This document shows, in pieces, positions 1-6,272 of a stretch of DNA of 7,545 nt (positions are counted from its first letter, which is position 1; every line of letters starts with the position of its first letter). This DNA comes from Acidimicrobiia bacterium (GTDB lineage: Bacteria > Actinomycetota > Acidimicrobiia > IMCC26256 > JAENVU01). Both the position numbers and the translations under genes were made by a program. The DNA lies in contig JANYLF010000308.1 in the NCBI GenBank assembly GCA_025357995.1, forward strand, positions 1-7,545, read 5' to 3'. The notes under the pieces were generated by a model. That model made no database searches. It was not told where the DNA came from and was given only the letters and a program-made list of their open reading frames with translations.

Positions 1-1
1 T

Positions 2-608
2 CTCGCTTGGTATCCCGACGACGTATGGCGATAGCTCGACGCGTGTCAATGGAAGCGCGTCGAGAACGAGGAGGCATTCGTCGGCCGCGCCGCCGAGGTC
101 GGCGACGAACTGGGGTCGCGGATCGTCGCGGATCGTCGCGGCGCGCCTGGTGCGCGAGTTGATCCGCCTCTGGTTTCTGCTCGCCCGTGAGTACTGGCCG
201 TACACCAAATGGTTCGGGTCCGCGTTCGCCCGTTTGCCTCATGCCGACGCGTTTGCGCCGTTGCTGGAGCGCGTGCTCGATGCGGCCGACTTCCCGTCTC
301 GCGAATCCGCGCTCGCGGCCGCGTACGAGCTCGTGGCGCGTCGTCACAACGACGCGGGCGCCTCCGAAACGGTCGACCCGGGGGTGCGGCCGTTCCACAC
401 GCGCCCGTTCCAGGTGCTCATGAGTGGCCGGTTCGTGGAAGCGACGCTGGACCGCGTGACCGACGCCTGGTTGCGAGCACTCCCGCTCGTCGGTTCGGTC
501 GATCAGTTCGTCGATTCCACCGAAGTTCTCTCCGTCTCCGGGCGCGCCAACCACCTCCGCGCGCTCTACACGGGCGAGCACTTCCCCGACGTCCACGGTC
601 TACCGTGA
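2..608 (+). pseudogene. DUF4037 family protein, 3' part, disrupted by a nonsense codon and a frameshift
   Basis: This is the C-terminal half of a DUF4037 protein (proteins of this family usually have a nucleotidyltransferase-like N-terminal domain; substrate unknown). The 5' part lies outside the window. Frame 2 reads LAWYPDDVWR, then TAG at 32-34 where relatives usually have Tyr, then continues LDACQWKRVENEEAFVGR and VGDELGSRIVA up to base 130. There the unit GATCGTCGCG is present twice (121-130, 131-140). Removing one copy joins the frame exactly to AARLVRELIRL (frame 3 from 141), and the rest follows the family: YTKWFGSAFARLP, the RRHN motif, RPFHTRPFQVL and GSVDQFVDSTEVLS, ending in TGA at 606-608. 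Both lesions lie in otherwise family-like sequence, so the gene appears recently inactivated. Sequencing error near a contig end is the main alternative. A GTG at 150 opens a 152-residue intact remainder, but this starts inside a conserved helix and is unlikely to be a true start. Confidence 0.8.
121..140. repeat. 10-bp tandem duplication (GATCGTCGCG x2) causing a frameshift
   Basis: Two perfect head-to-tail copies of GATCGTCGCG occupy 121-130 and 131-140, preceded by a partial copy GTCGCG at 115-120. Ten bases is not a multiple of three, so the second copy shifts the DUF4037 reading frame from frame 2 to frame 3. Deleting one copy restores the family-like join GSRIVA/ARLVREL. This is the signature expected of replication slippage on a repetitive CG-rich tract, or of an assembly or read error. 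Confidence 0.9.
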
Positions 609-1138
609 ACATCCGAGCCGCCGGTCCGGCCGACGTCGCCGCAATTGCCGCGGTGCATTGCGCGGCGGCGCTGACGGCGTACGCGCACATCTTCCCGCGA
701 GATGCCGAGGCACCGACCCCTGAGTCGCTCGCGCCCCAGTACGCGGCGTTGCTCAACGATCCGGACGCGGCGGTTTTCGTCGCGGAGGACAGCGAGGTGA
801 TCGGTTGCGTCGCGTTGCATCCGAACGCCGACGTTCCGTCGAGTTGGCTGTTCTCACGCCTCTACGTCACGCCGTCGCGGTGGCGCTTCGGGATCGGTGC
901 CGAACTCCACGACCGCGTGCTCGACACGGCCCGTGCGCGCAAACTGAAGACACTCCACCTCTGGACGTTGGAAGCCAATGATCGCGCTCGCGCGATATAT
1001 GAACGCCGCGGCTGGCAGCTCGTTCCCGGCCGTCGCCTCGTCAACGGCGACTTCGACCCACCCATCGAAGACGTACTGTATGCGATCCAGCTCGATCGCA
1101 CCCCCACACCTGAGCGCTGGTCGACCTACCCGCGCTGA
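605..1138 (+). CDS. GNAT family N-acetyltransferase
   Basis: A 177-residue single-domain GNAT acetyltransferase, expected to transfer an acetyl group from acetyl-CoA to an amine; the substrate cannot be read from the sequence. The N-terminal strand and helix (NIRAAGPADVAAIAAVH) are typical. Motif A covers about residues 86-105 (LYVTPSRWRFGIGAEL), with the acetyl-CoA pyrophosphate loop W-R-F-G-I-G-A. The usual Q/R at the first loop position is Trp93 here, a substitution also seen in other GNATs. Motif B is at about 118-137 (LHLWTLEANDRARAIYERRGW). The GTG start at 605 overlaps the TGA of the upstream DUF4037 gene (GTGA, 605-608), no Shine-Dalgarno sequence precedes it, and the GNAT fold begins at once; together these fix the start and suggest translational coupling. 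The frame is open further upstream, but that extension is Arg-rich, unlike protein, and overlaps the DUF4037 frame. Convergent with dnaE2, 29 bp away. Confidence 0.88.
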   Translation: MNIRAAGPADVAAIAAVHCAAALTAYAHIFPRDAEAPTPESLAPQYAALLNDPDAAVFVAEDSEVIGCVALHPNADVPSSWLFSRLYVTPSRWRFGIGAELHDRVLDTARARKLKTLHLWTLEANDRARAIYERRGWQLVPGRRLVNGDFDPPIEDVLYAIQLDRTPTPERWSTYPR

Positions 1139-1167
1139 GCACGGCAAAGTCGACAAACGCTGCGGGA

Positions 1168-4100
1168 TTAGCGGAAGTCGCGGGACTTGAGGGCGTCGGC
1201 CAAGCCGAGGGGCAGTGCCTCGATGCGTTGGGCCAAGAGGTTGGTCACGCCTTGATGACGTTCCAACAGTCCGCGCACGCGCAATGCGGGTGAACCGCGT
1301 GCCACCTTGCGGTAGCGCTTCCACACTCCCCCGGTACAGATCACGTTGGTCAGACCGGTCTCGTCTTCCAGGTTGAGAAACACTGTGCCCTTCGCGGTCT
1401 CGGGTTGCTGGCGGTGCGTCACCACCCCCGCCACTTCCACAATCGACCGATCAGGTAACGACCGCAACGCGAACGACGTCACCACCCCGCGCGCGGTCAA
1501 CTCCGCGCGCACGAACTCAGTGGGATGCCGGCCCGGCGACAAGCCCGTCGCCCATAAGTCGGCCGCGGTCTCTTCCACGTCGGTCATCCCCGGCAACGGC
1601 GGTGCTTCCACGCCGACCGCGGTGTGAGGCAAGTGCCCGGGCCGCGCGTCGCGCAACGCGCCCGCGGCCCACAATCCGGATCGGCGGTCGATGTCGAAAC
1701 ACGCGAAGGCACCCGCGGTCGCAAGTGCCTCCAACACGTCGACGGGTGCCTCGGTGCGCCGCGCGAAATCTTCCAAGTCGACGAAAGGCGCGAGAGCCCG
1801 CTCCGAGTCAATCCGGTCGAGCAACGCCGACGACAAACCTCGTACGTACCGCAACCCGATGCGCATCGCGTGGATTGACGGATCCGCATGCCATCCATCC
1901 TGGGGATACCCGATCGGTCCCGCCTCCGCCGACCGAGCCTCCAAGGTGCAATCCCGGCGGGAACGCGCCAAGCACGGACCGAGTACCTCCACACCGTGCC
2001 GACGGGCATCGCGCACCAACGTGTGCGGTGAATAGAAACCCATCGGTTGCGCGTTCAACAACGCGCACGCGAACTCGGCCGGGTGATGCAACTTGATCCA
2101 CGAACTCGAATACACCAGGTACGCGAACGACACCGAGTGACTCTCGGGAAAGCCGAAACTCGCGAACGCTTCGAGCTTGTGCGCGATCTCCGTGGCGGTG
2201 TCGCCGGTGATCCCTCGCTCGGCCATACCGCTCATCAACCGATCGCGCATCCGTGCCATGCGCGCCTTCGACCGCTTCGAACCCATCGCCTGGCGCAGTT
2301 GATCGGCCTCGCCCGCGCTGAACCCGGCCGCGTCGATCGCCATCTGCATGAGCTGTTCCTGGAACAACGGAATCCCAAGCGTCTTGCGCAAACACGGTTC
2401 CAACAACGGGTGGGGATAGGTCACTTCCTCCTCGCCGTTGCGCCGACGCAAGTACGGGTGCACCGACCCGCCCTGAATCGGCCCCGGACGAATCAACGCG
2501 ACCTCCACGACGAGGTCGTAAAACTTCTCCGGGCGTAAGCGCGGCAGCGTGGCCATCTGCGCGCGGCTCTCCACTTGGAACACGCCGATCGTGTCGGCCG
2601 CGGTCAGTAGCGCATACACCTCGGGCTCTTGCGGGATCGTCGCGAGATCGATCTCAAGGTCTTCGTACTCGCGTACGAGATCCACCGCGAGATGCAGCAT
2701 CGTGAGCATCCCCAGACCGAGCAGGTCGAACTTCACGAGGCCCGCGGCCGCGCAATCGTCCTTGTCCCACTGGAGTACCGACCGGTTCTCCTTCCGCGCC
2801 CATTCGACGGGACAGCACTCCACCAACGGTCGATCCGCCATCACCATCCCGCCCGAGTGAATGCCGAGGTGACGGGGGAAGTCCTGCACCGCGTCGGCGA
2901 GTTGCAACACCAGCTCGGGGACGGGTGGCGCGCCTTCACTCTCGCGGAAGTCGTCGAACGCGCCGTCACGCGAGCGCCATCGGTCGATCCACTTGGTAAG
3001 CGCATCCGCGTGACCGGGTGAGAGGCCCGCGACCTTCGCCATCTCCCGGAGCGCGGAGCGCGGTCGGTAGGTGATCACGTTCGCCACCTGCGCGGCACGA
3101 TCGCGTCCGTACTTCTCGTACACGTACTGAATCACTTCTTCTCGGCGTTGGTGTTCGATGTCGAGATCGATGTCGGGCGGGCCGTCGCGTTCGGTGGAGA
3201 GGAAACGCTCGAACAACAGCCCGAGCGCGACGGCATCGGCCTTGGTCACCCCGAGCGCGTAACAGACCGCGCTGTTCGCCGCGCTCCCTCGACCTTGGCA
3301 GTAGATGTCGTGGGTGCGACAGAAGTCGATGATGTCGTGCAGCAACAGGAAATAGCCGGGGAAGTCGAGTTGCTCGATCACGCTCAGCTCGTAGTCGATT
3401 TGGCGCAACGCCTGCTCGTAGTGGTCGTGGGTGCGCGGGTAGTACACCGACGCGCCGCGCCGCGTGAGCTCGCGCAGCCAGCTCATGTCGGTATGACCCT
3501 CGGGGACGGGATAGTTCGGCAAGTTCGGGACCGCGACCTTCAGGTCGAACGCGCACGCGGCGGCGATGTCGACGGTGCGTTCGACCGCACCCGGATACCG
3601 AGCGAACCGGCGGAGTTGTTCGGCCGCACTGCGCAGATGTGCGAACGGCGTGGCCGGCAACCACCCGTCGAGCTCATCGAGACTGCGACGCGACCGGATC
3701 GCCGCGAGCGCCGTCGCCAGTTGCCGACGGTCGGGTGTGGCGTAATGCACGTTGTTGGTCGCGATCACTTCGGTGTTGGTCCGCATCGCGAGCTGCGCGA
3801 GCGCGTCGTTACGCGGCCGGTCGAGAGGGTCGCCGTGGTCCCACAACTCCACGAGCACACGATCGCGACCGAACGCCGCGACGAGTTGCTCGAGCGCGTG
3901 TTGCGCGGCAGCGGGTCCGTCGCGCATCAGCGCCGCGGGCACGATTCCTTTTCGACACCCCGTGGTCGTGAACCAACTTCCCCGGGCCTGTAAAGCCGCG
4001 TCAGTCAACTGTTCGAAGCTCAGCTGGGGCGCGCCCTTCTCGCCGCGCATCTGCGCCGCGCTGATCGTGCGCGCCAACGCCGCGTATCCCGACGGCCCCT

Positions 4101-4380
4101 CTGCGAGGATCAACACATGCTCCCCGGCAATGTCAGCCGTTCCATTCGGGGGCCGGTCAAGCCCGAGCGTGAGCTCGGCACCGAAGACGGTGGGCAGGCC
4201 GATCGGACGCGCCGCCTCGGCGAAGCGCACCACGCCGTAGAGCCCGTCGTGATCGGTGACCGCGAGCCCGGTCAGTCCGAGCCGGTGGGCCTCTTCTGCC
4301 AACTCCTCGGGGTGGCTCGCTCCGTCGAGGAACGAGAAGTTGGTGTGGCAATGCAGCTCCGCATACCCCGTCCCGACCAT
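1168..4380 (-). CDS. dnaE2: Error-prone DNA polymerase DnaE2 (C-family, SOS translesion synthesis)
   Basis: A 1070-residue C-family DNA polymerase of the ImuC/DnaE2 type, which copies past lesions and causes damage-induced mutations in the cytoplasm with ImuA and ImuB. The PHP domain is at the N-terminus with intact metal-site motifs: HCH at residues 10-12, DHD at 43-45, GAEL at 67-70. The palm follows with GRGSAANS (363-370), PDIDLDIE (402-409, catalytic Asp pair) and the third Asp in KFDLLGLG (D552). The fingers region includes FQVESRAQM (601-609), ALIRPGPIQGG (628-638) and FGFPESHS (742-749). The C-terminus holds an OB-fold (about 979-1055) and ends in SRDFR, typical of DnaE2. Length fits the family (about 1040-1100). 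I chose ATG 4380-4378 because GAGAG lies 7 nt upstream and the SOS box and promoter lie 39-68 bp upstream. The frame is open to 4578, but longer starts would translate through the operator and add a low-complexity N-terminus. LexA control is very likely. No truncation or missing catalytic residue is seen. Confidence 0.97.
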   Translation of the reverse strand: MVGTGYAELHCHTNFSFLDGASHPEELAEEAHRLGLTGLAVTDHDGLYGVVRFAEAARPIGLPTVFGAELTLGLDRPPNGTADIAGEHVLILAEGPSGYAALARTISAAQMRGEKGAPQLSFEQLTDAALQARGSWFTTTGCRKGIVPAALMRDGPAAAQHALEQLVAAFGRDRVLVELWDHGDPLDRPRNDALAQLAMRTNTEVIATNNVHYATPDRRQLATALAAIRSRRSLDELDGWLPATPFAHLRSAAEQLRRFARYPGAVERTVDIAAACAFDLKVAVPNLPNYPVPEGHTDMSWLRELTRRGASVYYPRTHDHYEQALRQIDYELSVIEQLDFPGYFLLLHDIIDFCRTHDIYCQGRGSAANSAVCYALGVTKADAVALGLLFERFLSTERDGPPDIDLDIEHQRREEVIQYVYEKYGRDRAAQVANVITYRPRSALREMAKVAGLSPGHADALTKWIDRWRSRDGAFDDFRESEGAPPVPELVLQLADAVQDFPRHLGIHSGGMVMADRPLVECCPVEWARKENRSVLQWDKDDCAAAGLVKFDLLGLGMLTMLHLAVDLVREYEDLEIDLATIPQEPEVYALLTAADTIGVFQVESRAQMATLPRLRPEKFYDLVVEVALIRPGPIQGGSVHPYLRRRNGEEEVTYPHPLLEPCLRKTLGIPLFQEQLMQMAIDAAGFSAGEADQLRQAMGSKRSKARMARMRDRLMSGMAERGITGDTATEIAHKLEAFASFGFPESHSVSFAYLVYSSSWIKLHHPAEFACALLNAQPMGFYSPHTLVRDARRHGVEVLGPCLARSRRDCTLEARSAEAGPIGYPQDGWHADPSIHAMRIGLRYVRGLSSALLDRIDSERALAPFVDLEDFARRTEAPVDVLEALATAGAFACFDIDRRSGLWAAGALRDARPGHLPHTAVGVEAPPLPGMTDVEETAADLWATGLSPGRHPTEFVRAELTARGVVTSFALRSLPDRSIVEVAGVVTHRQQPETAKGTVFLNLEDETGLTNVICTGGVWKRYRKVARGSPALRVRGLLERHQGVTNLLAQRIEALPLGLADALKSRDFR

Positions 4381-4418
4381 CTCGCCACTCTCGACTCTGC
4401 TGTCCCTTGGGACGGTCG

Positions 4419-4448
4419 ACAGTAGGCGAACATCTGTTCGCATCGCAA
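4419..4448 (-). promoter_or_regulatory. Putative dnaE2 promoter overlapped by the SOS box
   Basis: On the minus strand a -35-like hexamer TTGCGA (4448-4443) is followed by an 18-bp spacer and a -10 hexamer TACTGT (4424-4419, fitting TAnnnT). The SOS box lies almost wholly in the spacer. Transcription would start near 4412, leaving a leader of about 30 nt with GAGAG just before the ATG. The geometry is that of a LexA-repressed sigma-70-type promoter. The hexamers are read by eye, so the start point is an inference. Confidence 0.6.
4426..4441. promoter_or_regulatory. SOS box (LexA operator) upstream of dnaE2
   Basis: GCGAACATCTGTTCGC is a perfect inverted repeat with 6-bp arms (GCGAAC/GTTCGC) and a 4-bp spacer. 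It matches the actinobacterial LexA operator core CGAAC-N4-GTTCG (mycobacterial consensus TCGAAC-N4-GTTCGA), differing only in the outermost base pair. It lies 45 bp upstream of the dnaE2 ATG, inside the promoter spacer, where bound LexA would block RNA polymerase until RecA-driven LexA cleavage. It is also 139 bp upstream of the divergent DUF3237 start. Confidence 0.9.
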
Positions 4449-4474
4449 GAGGCGGCCCCAGACCACCACCACCC

Positions 4475-4494
4475 CGTTTCTGGCGCCAGGAACG
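4475..4494. repeat. 20-bp near-perfect palindrome centred on CTGGCGCCAG
   Basis: The core CTGGCGCCAG (4480-4489) is a perfect palindrome. It extends to 4475-4494 (CGTT on the left, AACG on the right) with a single mismatched pair (T4479/G4490). It lies in the dnaE2/DUF3237 divergent region, 33 bp from the SOS box, and runs directly into the next inverted repeat. It does not match the SOS box. It could be an operator for a dimeric regulator, but no regulator is identified. Confidence 0.6.
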
Positions 4495-4510
4495 CGCTGA
4501 AAACAGCGCG
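4493..4510. repeat. Perfect 7-bp inverted repeat with an AAAA loop (stem-loop)
   Basis: CGCGCTG (4493-4499) and CAGCGCG (4504-4510) are exact reverse complements separated by AAAA. They could form a stable, mostly G-C hairpin in single-stranded DNA or RNA. No T-run follows on either strand, so it is not a standard Rho-independent terminator. It overlaps the preceding palindrome by two bases and ends 70 bp before the DUF3237 ATG, so it may be an operator or lie in that gene's leader. Confidence 0.65.
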
Positions 4511-4580
4511 CTTCGTGCGTCAGTTCGCCGCGGTATCGCCCATCGTGCCGCGCGGCGACCCGACCCGCCAGACTGCACGG

Positions 4581-5009
4581 ATGACGATCGAACTCATCCC
4601 GCTCGCCACCGCGACCGCCACCTTGGCCGAACCGTTCTTCCTTCCCGATACGCCCACCGGCACAAGGGTGATCGCGGAGGTCACCGCGTTCGACTTCGCG
4701 GGCGATCGCCTGTCCGGCCACCTCAAAGGTCACGCATCCGCCGATTGGCTCACGCTGAGCCCGACGCTGCTCGGCACACTCGACGTGCGCGCGCTCATCG
4801 AGACCGACGATGGCGCGCTCATCTTCACCTCGTACCGTGGGCGGCTCGATCTCTCGACCGGTCAAGGTGCGTCCCCCTCGTACGCGGCACCGCTGTACGA
4901 CACCGGCGACGAGCGCTACGCGTGGATCAACAAGATCCAGGCGGTTGCCAAGGGAACGTTGTCGTCCGACGCCACGCAACTCGTCTACGAGATCTGCGAG
5001 GTCCGCTAG
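4581..5009 (+). CDS. DUF3237 domain-containing protein
   Basis: A 142-residue protein covering essentially a whole DUF3237 domain, whose biochemical role is unknown. Recognisable features in order: the N-terminal strand (IELIPLATATATL), a TGTR segment like the family's G-x-R, a DRLSGHLKGHASADWL stretch matching the usual G-x-x-L-x-G-x5-A-D-W, then ETDDGALIFTSYRGRLDL (family: TDDGA-I-x3-Y-x-G), and GDERYAWINKIQAVAKG (family: RYAWLN), ending in VYEICEVR. There is no signal peptide or membrane segment, so it is probably cytoplasmic. I chose ATG 4581 because the domain begins there; the frame stays open to 4407 but that stretch is unlike protein and crosses the divergent control region. There is no Shine-Dalgarno sequence. 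A weak -10-like CAGACT lies 6 nt before the ATG, compatible with a leaderless transcript. Its TAG stop overlaps that of the convergent GNAT gene (CTAG, 5006-5009). Confidence 0.85.
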   Translation: MTIELIPLATATATLAEPFFLPDTPTGTRVIAEVTAFDFAGDRLSGHLKGHASADWLTLSPTLLGTLDVRALIETDDGALIFTSYRGRLDLSTGQGASPSYAAPLYDTGDERYAWINKIQAVAKGTLSSDATQLVYEICEVR

Positions 5010-5509
5010 GCGGGATCCGGCGGCGCGCCATCGTGCGCGAGCGCGTGCATCGCGTCGCCGCTGAGTCGGTAGAGCACCCACTCGTCCTTCGGCCGCGCAC
5101 CGAGCGATTGGTAGAACGCGATCGACGGTTCGTTCCAATCGAGCACGGCCCACTCGATCCGACCGCAACCGCGGTCGCGCGCGAGTCGGCCGAGCTCGAC
5201 GAGCAATGTTTTGCCCAGACCGCGTCCACGGGCGTCGGGCCGCACGAAGAGATCTTCGAGGTAGATCCCGGGCCGGCCGAGGAACGTCGAGAAGTTGTGG
5301 AAGAACAACGCGAACCCGGCAACCGCGCCGGGGCCGTCGCCGTCAGTCTCCGCGATCAGCACCTCGGCGTACGGATGCGCACCGAAAAGGTGGGTGCGGA
5401 GCTCCGACTCGTCGAGCGCCACCTCGTGTTCGAGATGTTCGTACGTCGCGAGTTCACGAATGAGCTCCGCGATCACGGGAACGTCATCGGAAGTGGCCGG
5501 GCGAATCAT
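5006..5509 (-). CDS. GNAT acetyltransferase of the spermidine/spermine (diamine) N-acetyltransferase type
   Basis: A 167-residue GNAT protein resembling the SSAT (SAT1/SAT2) group, which transfers acetyl from acetyl-CoA to polyamines or other small amines. Family marks: ELATYEHLEHEV (19-30), GFALFFHNFSTFLGRPGIYLED (65-86), the acetyl-CoA loop RGRGLGKT in motif A (94-101), and AVLDWNEPSIAFYQSLGA (121-138). WNEPSI is identical to human SSAT1, and Tyr133 aligns with the catalytic Tyr140 of that enzyme. Bacterial members of this group are not all polyamine-specific, so the substrate remains open. ATG 5509-5507 is preceded by a short-spaced GAGG (4 nt), and the fold begins immediately. It diverges from the MOSC gene across 73 bp holding a palindrome, and its stop overlaps that of the convergent DUF3237 gene. 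Confidence 0.9.
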   Translation of the reverse strand: MIRPATSDDVPVIAELIRELATYEHLEHEVALDESELRTHLFGAHPYAEVLIAETDGDGPGAVAGFALFFHNFSTFLGRPGIYLEDLFVRPDARGRGLGKTLLVELGRLARDRGCGRIEWAVLDWNEPSIAFYQSLGARPKDEWVLYRLSGDAMHALAHDGAPPDPA

Positions 5510-5530
5510 GGAGCCTCAACGGGTTGGCGA

Positions 5531-5544
5531 TGTGACGGATCACA
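5531..5544. promoter_or_regulatory. 14-bp perfect palindrome TGTGA-N4-TCACA in the GNAT/MOSC divergent region
   Basis: TGTGACGGATCACA has exact 5-bp arms around CGGA. It lies 21 bp before the GNAT ATG on the minus strand and directly abuts a TACGGT -10-like hexamer there (5549-5544). Seen from the MOSC gene it lies just upstream of that promoter's -35 region. The half-sites resemble CRP half-sites, but the spacer is 4 rather than 6. A dimeric regulator controlling both genes is an inference. Confidence 0.45.
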
Positions 5545-5570
5545 CCGTACCGATACCCATCGAACGTCGA

Positions 5571-5576
5571 TAGCGT
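5571..5576 (+). promoter_or_regulatory. Putative leaderless -10 element (TAGCGT) of the MOSC gene
   Basis: TAGCGT fits TAnnnT and ends 6 nt before the ATG at 5583. This is the spacing expected when transcription starts at the A of the start codon. No Shine-Dalgarno sequence precedes the gene, which supports a leaderless transcript, a common arrangement in actinobacteria. No convincing -35 element is seen. Confidence 0.4.
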
Positions 5577-5582
5577 GCACCC

Positions 5583-6272
5583 ATGACCAACGGCCCGATC
5601 TCGGTGCGTGTCCTCGCGACGTTCGTCGGCCGTCCCGCCCCGATCGGCAGCACCCGCAACGGCGAGGTCACGAGCGCAATCCGCAAGACGTCGGTTCCCG
5701 GCCACACGGTGACGCTCGGCGCGATCAACCTCGCCGGCGACGATCAAGCCGACCGATCGGTGCACGGCGGCCCCGACAAGTCGGTCTACTTCTACCCTTC
5801 GGAGCACGCGGTCGAGTGGCAGGCCGATGGGTTCGATCTCGCACCCGGGTCGGTCGGTGAGAACGCCGCACTGGTCGGCGCACGGGAAACCGACGTGCAC
5901 ATCGGCGATGTGTGGAGGTGGGGCACCGCAAGGATTCAGATCAGCCAGCCACGAGCACCGTGCTTCAAGCTCACGATGCACGCCGGGCGCAAAGACGTCG
6001 GTCCACGCATGATCGAAACGAAGCGCAGCGGTTGGTATGTGCGCACGCTTCAGCCGGGAACAATCGAGACACGCGGCGGGCTCGAGCTCGTCGAACGCGA
6101 CGACGAAGCACCGACCGTAGCCGTTTGCTTCGCCGTGATGTTCCCCGGGATCCACGCCGAGGCCGACGATCCCGCCGTCGTACAACGCGTGATGCAGTGC
6201 GCGACTCTCGCGTCCGAGTGGCTCAGCTATCTCACCGCGCGCAATCCCCTCGCGGTGGCGAACGCGGGCTAG
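5583..6272 (+). CDS. MOSC domain protein, YiiM-like (N-hydroxylated base analogue resistance)
   Basis: A 229-residue MOSC protein close in layout and length to E. coli YiiM (224 residues), a molybdenum-cofactor-dependent protein that helps detoxify 6-N-hydroxylaminopurine and related mutagenic N-hydroxylated compounds. Matching segments: GAINLAGDDQADRSVHGGPDKSVYFYP (46-72; E. coli has GDEQA and VHGGPD), the FGEN-like VGEN (91-94), ETDVHIGDVWRWG (102-114), and SQPRAPCFKL (121-130) with Cys127 as the conserved MOSC cysteine expected to bind the molybdenum cofactor. The SGWYVR segment (149-154) and the C-terminal helical tail (about 196-222) also fit the YiiM three-helix domain. ATG 5583 sits at the start of the recognisable domain. 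It is convergent with imuB, sharing CTAG. Placing it in mutagen resistance rests on the E. coli relative; other MOSC proteins of this group may reduce other substrates. Confidence 0.88.
   Translation: MTNGPISVRVLATFVGRPAPIGSTRNGEVTSAIRKTSVPGHTVTLGAINLAGDDQADRSVHGGPDKSVYFYPSEHAVEWQADGFDLAPGSVGENAALVGARETDVHIGDVWRWGTARIQISQPRAPCFKLTMHAGRKDVGPRMIETKRSGWYVRTLQPGTIETRGGLELVERDDEAPTVAVCFAVMFPGIHAEADDPAVVQRVMQCATLASEWLSYLTARNPLAVANAG

Noticed and set aside
1139..1167. Possible terminator between the GNAT and dnaE2 stops
   Set aside because: The 29-bp convergent gap contains no convincing stem with a T-run on either strand.
3148..3993. 281-codon plus-strand frame within dnaE2
   Set aside because: It is antisense to the DnaE2 palm and PHP-proximal regions. 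The real protein on the other strand has continuous conserved motifs there, so this is a codon-bias shadow.
4402..4413. Short inverted repeat GTCCC-TT-GGGAC in the dnaE2 leader
   Set aside because: The arms are only 5 bp with a 2-nt loop. This is too short to call a regulatory element beside the much stronger SOS box, and it may be chance.
4493..4510. Hairpin as a Rho-independent terminator
   Set aside because: There is no T-run after the stem on either strand, and it lies between two divergent gene starts rather than after a gene end.
4381..4578. 66-codon N-terminal extension of dnaE2
   Set aside because: It would place the SOS box and promoter inside the coding sequence. The added residues are Arg/Gly-rich and unlike DnaE2, and the ATG at 4380 has a better ribosome-binding context.
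4256..5860. 534-codon open frame on the plus strand
   Set aside because: It runs across the dnaE2 5' end, the control region, the DUF3237 gene and the antisense of the SSAT-like GNAT. Its translation is Arg/Pro-rich without domain features, as expected for a shadow frame in G+C-rich DNA.
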